This document shows positions 22,595 through 25,101 of a DNA stretch of 25,101 nucleotides, one piece after another (the first letter of the stretch is position 1; each line of letters begins with the position of its first letter). Source of the stretch: Lachnospiraceae bacterium (lineage in GTDB: Bacteria; Bacillota; Clostridia; Lachnospirales; Lachnospiraceae); contig CAADYR010000169.1 of NCBI GenBank assembly GCA_900753305.1, positions 1 through 25,101 of the forward strand, written 5' to 3'. The position numbers were made by a program, and so were the translations under genes. The notes under the pieces were generated by a model that had not been told where the DNA came from, did no database searches, and saw nothing but the letters and a program-made list of their open reading frames with translations.

Positions 22595-23458
22595 ATGAAC
22601 ATAGCCGTATTATCAGACATTCACAGTAATCATATAGCGTTTGAAACGTGCTTAAAATATCTGGAGACACAAAACATTGATGCGTATTGTCTGTTGGGTG
22701 ATTATGTAGGAGAGTTTCCTGGGTTGGAAGAAACCATGAAAATACTTTATGAATTGCCAAACATTGCCCCATGCTATATCATAAAGGGGAATAAAGAAAC
22801 CTATCAGTTAAATGGACTGGGGGAGAATCATCCTGAATGGGACGCATATCCAAGTACCATTGGAATGATTCGTTATGGGAGTCAGCATCTTACGAGCAAA
22901 GATCTGGATTATCTGAAAGGATTGCCTGTTTCCATGACAGTACATCTGGATGGCATGCCTGATCTGATGCTGTGTCATGGTTCGCCCAGAAATCTGTCCG
23001 AGAAGATTCTTCCTGGTCATGTTGAGAATAAAGAAATTTTTGCAGATGTAGCACCAAAGTATATTTTATGTGGTCATACGCATAGAGTTGCCAATTTTAC
23101 CCAATATGGTAAGACTGTATGGAATTCTGGTTCTGTAGGCTGTCCTTTAAATGGTAAATCAAAGGCAGAATTTATGATTTTACATAGTAAGGACAAGCAT
23201 TGGAAAGTAGAATTTGTAACATTGGATTATGATGTAGAAGCTGTAATTAAAGAAATGAGAGAGAGGTCTTTCTATGAAACAGCACCTTTCTGGACACAGG
23301 TAAGTGAACAGCTTTTAAGAGGTGGAACAGTTGCACATGGAACCGCCTTGAACAGGGCAATGGAACTTTGTCAGATAAAATATGGCGAATGTAAATGGCC
23401 CATGATACCGGAAGAATGCTGGGAACAGGCATGTGCAGAAATTTTTACTGAAAAATAA
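22595..23458 (+). CDS. Calcineurin-like metallophosphoesterase, substrate unknown
   Basis: 287 aa, cytoplasmic. The five metal-binding blocks of the family are present in order: SDIHSN (residues 7-12), LLGDYVG (~33), KGNKE (~68, where most relatives have GNHD/E), LCHGSP (~128) and LCGHTHR (~154), followed by WNSGSVG. The fold resembles YfcE/MJ0936-type phosphodiesterases. The last ~80 residues are not part of the core and include a stretch ending ECWEQACAEIF seen in similar clostridial proteins. AGGAG ends just before the ATG with normal spacing. Probably transcribed alone; no neighbour points to a substrate. Confidence 0.88.
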   Translation: MNIAVLSDIHSNHIAFETCLKYLETQNIDAYCLLGDYVGEFPGLEETMKILYELPNIAPCYIIKGNKETYQLNGLGENHPEWDAYPSTIGMIRYGSQHLTSKDLDYLKGLPVSMTVHLDGMPDLMLCHGSPRNLSEKILPGHVENKEIFADVAPKYILCGHTHRVANFTQYGKTVWNSGSVGCPLNGKSKAEFMILHSKDKHWKVEFVTLDYDVEAVIKEMRERSFYETAPFWTQVSEQLLRGGTVAHGTALNRAMELCQIKYGECKWPMIPEECWEQACAEIFTEK

Positions 23459-23540
23459 AGGCACTGGAATAATTTATGTTTACGTGCACTTGACACAAAA
23501 CTGGCGTGTGTAAAGATCGTGCGCAGAAATGAGGCTTAAA

Positions 23541-24266
23541 ATGTCATACGCTATGACACACCTGATAATTGCAAATGAATTTGCAAAGCAAAAAAGCATT
23601 ATAGATAAAAATATATTTTTACTTGCCAGTATTGCACCGGATGCAGTGCACGCAAGAATGGATTTTTCAAAACAAATAAAGGCAAATGCACATTTCCTGC
23701 AGCCTGAAGAAAAATGGGGAGAAATATATACAGAAGAAGCTATGATCATATGGTATCAGCGGTTGCAGCATTTTTTCGCAGATAAAATGAAGCTGGTTAC
23801 AAATGAAAAGGAGATCACTTTTTTAAAAGGCTATACTCTTCACATTTTAACAGACATTTTTAACTGTCAACTACTATATGCCCCCAATTTGATCCGTTAT
23901 GATTTCAAAGTAGATGAAATGCGCGATGAGTATAGAGGAGAGTGCATTTTGCAGGATAATTTTCTTTATCAGAATTATGCCGACAGTCAGAATATAATGT
24001 CTGAATTGGAAACTGCTTTACAGTCAGAACCGATAGAACAGATATTGACCAGATTGCAAATAAAGGAGTATATCACAGCACAGAATCTGAAGGATAACAC
24101 AAATTATCAGATTAGCTTGTTCCGGCAGTCAGGACAGGCATCTATAGAAGGGCTCGAAATGGTATCTGTAACAGGTTCTAAATATTTTCTTCACAAAGTA
24201 ACAGAAGAATCCCTTCGATTACTTTATACTTTTCCCGAAGTTGAAAGAACATTTAGATTATCATAA
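23541..24266 (+). CDS. Zinc-dependent phospholipase C-like domain protein (PF00882-like)
   Basis: 241 aa from this start. The N-terminus AMTHLIIANEF, then FLLASIAPDAVHARMD, and a central GYTLHILTDIF with His and Asp, fit the PF00882-type alpha-helical hydrolase family, where such His/Asp residues bind zinc. No signal peptide is seen, so it is likely cytoplasmic, unlike the secreted clostridial toxins of this superfamily; its substrate is unknown. An ATG at 23529 would add four residues, but its GAGG (23532-23535) is the ribosome site for ATG 23541. A weak TTGACA-like box near 23490 may be its promoter. Confidence 0.75.
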   Translation: MSYAMTHLIIANEFAKQKSIIDKNIFLLASIAPDAVHARMDFSKQIKANAHFLQPEEKWGEIYTEEAMIIWYQRLQHFFADKMKLVTNEKEITFLKGYTLHILTDIFNCQLLYAPNLIRYDFKVDEMRDEYRGECILQDNFLYQNYADSQNIMSELETALQSEPIEQILTRLQIKEYITAQNLKDNTNYQISLFRQSGQASIEGLEMVSVTGSKYFLHKVTEESLRLLYTFPEVERTFRLS

Positions 24267-24270
24267 AAAG

Positions 24271-24299
24271 TGGGACACCTGTTATAAGTGTCCCATTTT
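24271..24299. terminator. Bidirectional terminator before the cupin gene
   Basis: TGGGACAC (24271-24278) pairs with GTGTCCCA (24288-24295). AAAAAG precedes and TTTTG follows, serving both convergent genes. Confidence 0.88.
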
Positions 24300-24305
24300 G
24301 CATTA

Positions 24306-24953
24306 TTATTCCAATACAAGTAAAAGTGCCATTTTGAACTTCTCATTTGCTGTTACGCTGTGAAGTCCGTTCTTTTCAAAATGGAAGCACTCGCCGGCAT
24401 TTAATTCATAATCTTTACCTTCATAGCCGATTGTTGCTTTGCCTTCCAGAGCAAATACGATAGCGTTACCGGGTGCGCGGTGAGGTGTCAGACCTGTACC
24501 TGTATCAAATGCCATAAGCACATACTTCATAGAAGGGTTGCTTACAACATCCATATTTGCGATGCTGCCTTCTTCATAAGAGATGAGATCCTTTAATGCG
24601 AATACTTCGTTTGCTTTGATATTCTTGTTCATAGTGTTCTCCTTTTCTAAAATAATTTCAGTGTATACCATACCGGTAGATGTCTGCATGCCACATAATG
24701 TCTTAGAAGGGACAATGAGTACCTGCCCAGGTTCCATAGGAACGGTGCTCTGGCTCTCACCAATAATAAATTCTCCACACCCGGCGGCACCAATATACAT
24801 CGTCATTCTGTCATAACTTTCCTGACTGATGGATGTATCATCGCCCATAGAGAAATACGTGACCTTGTTCGTTATTCCAAGCTTTGAATCCCTTGAAACA
24901 GTCATCCCGCTTCTGATCGGACGCAAATCTTCAATCTTAAATATCTGATTCAA
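24306..24953 (-). CDS. Double-cupin domain protein
   Basis: 215 aa from a TTG start. Two beta-barrel cupin domains: residues ~20-110 (ending MEPGQVLIVPSKTLCG) and ~140-215. The second has the better motifs, PHRAPGNAIVFALEGKATIG and LNAGECFHFEKNGLHSV, whose histidines could bind a metal. Similar small cupins act as sensors, isomerases or quercetinase-like enzymes; the role here is unknown. AGGGGG lies eight bases before TTG 24953. The frame stays open to 25052, but that upstream part is the inverted repeat also found noncoding in front of pgeF, so I exclude it. Confidence 0.82.
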   Translation of the reverse strand: MNQIFKIEDLRPIRSGMTVSRDSKLGITNKVTYFSMGDDTSISQESYDRMTMYIGAAGCGEFIIGESQSTVPMEPGQVLIVPSKTLCGMQTSTGMVYTEIILEKENTMNKNIKANEVFALKDLISYEEGSIANMDVVSNPSMKYVLMAFDTGTGLTPHRAPGNAIVFALEGKATIGYEGKDYELNAGECFHFEKNGLHSVTANEKFKMALLLVLE

Positions 24954-24988
24954 TATCGTTACCCCCTGAATGTTTTTAAATATTAGGC

Positions 24989-25084
24989 ATTTGCGAAACA
25001 CAATATTATGAATACTGAATTGTACAGATTTAACAAATGCATAAACAGACACTGTGCAGCCGTCAGTACTTAGGCGCTGTATTT
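24989..25084 (-). repeat. Right copy of the ~96-bp inverted repeat, upstream of the cupin gene
   Basis: Reverse complement of 1-96 with two differences. As on the left, it sits immediately upstream of a gene with a purine-rich ribosome site and a TTG start, pointing inward. Confidence 0.9.
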
Positions 25085-25101
25085 TAGCGCCTTATGTACT
25101 G
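25064..25101. repeat. Hairpin at the outer end of the right repeat
   Basis: CAGTACTTAGGCGCT and AGCGCCTTATGTACTG are near-perfect complements around a short AT loop (about 15 bp with one bulge). The left copy begins inside the matching loop, so its outer arm, if present, is outside the window. No T tract follows, so it is not an obvious terminator. Confidence 0.7.

Noticed and set aside
24954..25052. N-terminal extension of the cupin protein by 33 residues
   Set aside because: The extension is translated from the inverted repeat, which is noncoding in front of pgeF, and no ribosome site precedes it. TTG 24953 has AGGGGG at good spacing.
1..25101. A 25-kb transposon or integrative element bounded by inverted repeats
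   Set aside because: The content is essential or core genes (tyrS, der, plsY, gpsA, spoIVA) with no integrase, transposase or cargo.

Overview
The window looks like a piece of chromosome from an anaerobic, spore-forming Clostridia, most likely a Lachnospiraceae gut bacterium. The evidence is the low to moderate G+C, strong AAGGAG-type ribosome sites, a tyrosine T-box, the class III (oxygen-sensitive) ribonucleotide reductase nrdDG, and the sporulation genes spoIVA, spoVAF and cotJABC. Almost everything is core metabolism. I see no phage, transposase, CRISPR array, rRNA or tRNA. The two window ends carry the same ~96-bp sequence in inverted orientation, so this may be an assembly contig that stops in a dispersed repeat, or a segment bounded by an invertible repeat.

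Layout. 1-1113: repeat copy, pgeF, terminator. 1250-2217: decayed glycosyltransferase and membrane-protein remnants. 2295-3987: consensus promoter, tyrosine T-box leader, tyrS, bidirectional terminator. 3991-5276: prs on the minus strand, with its promoter overlapping a divergent promoter for the next operon. 5286-9831: a multi-hairpin repeat-like leader, then an operon of a PDZ/radical-SAM (DUF512) protein, der, plsY and gpsA. 9944-10736: a zinc-ribbon protein with a Tyr/Arg/Lys-rich tandem-repeat tail. 10738-12352: sigma-E-type promoter and spoIVA. 12445-16143: purine nucleoside phosphorylase, cdd, a membrane-anchored MutS-like ATPase, rnhA and a 47-aa membrane protein. 16226-19761: NrdR-box promoter, nrdD, nrdG, dut. 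19770-21382: sigma-G-type promoter embedded in a terminator, then spoVAF. 21389-22490: cotJC, cotJB and an easily missed cotJA on the minus strand. 22595-24266: a metallophosphoesterase and a PF00882-like protein. 24306-25101: a double-cupin protein on the minus strand and the second repeat copy.

Themes. Much of the window serves nucleotide supply: PRPP synthesis, nucleoside salvage (PNP, cdd), dNTP production (nrdDG), dUTP removal (dut) and RNA:DNA hybrid removal (rnhA). A second theme is the spore: the coat ATPase SpoIVA, the coat proteins CotJ, and the germination membrane protein SpoVAF.

The most interesting signals are regulatory. Upstream of spoVAF, one 16-bp hairpin appears to be a terminator for dut and to mask the spoVAF ribosome site. 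Its 5' arm also contains the -10 of a forespore promoter whose transcript would start in the loop and so escape the hairpin. Other points are the inverted repeats at the window ends, the structured leader of the der operon, and the low-complexity tail of the zinc-ribbon protein. I found no wholly new multi-gene system.
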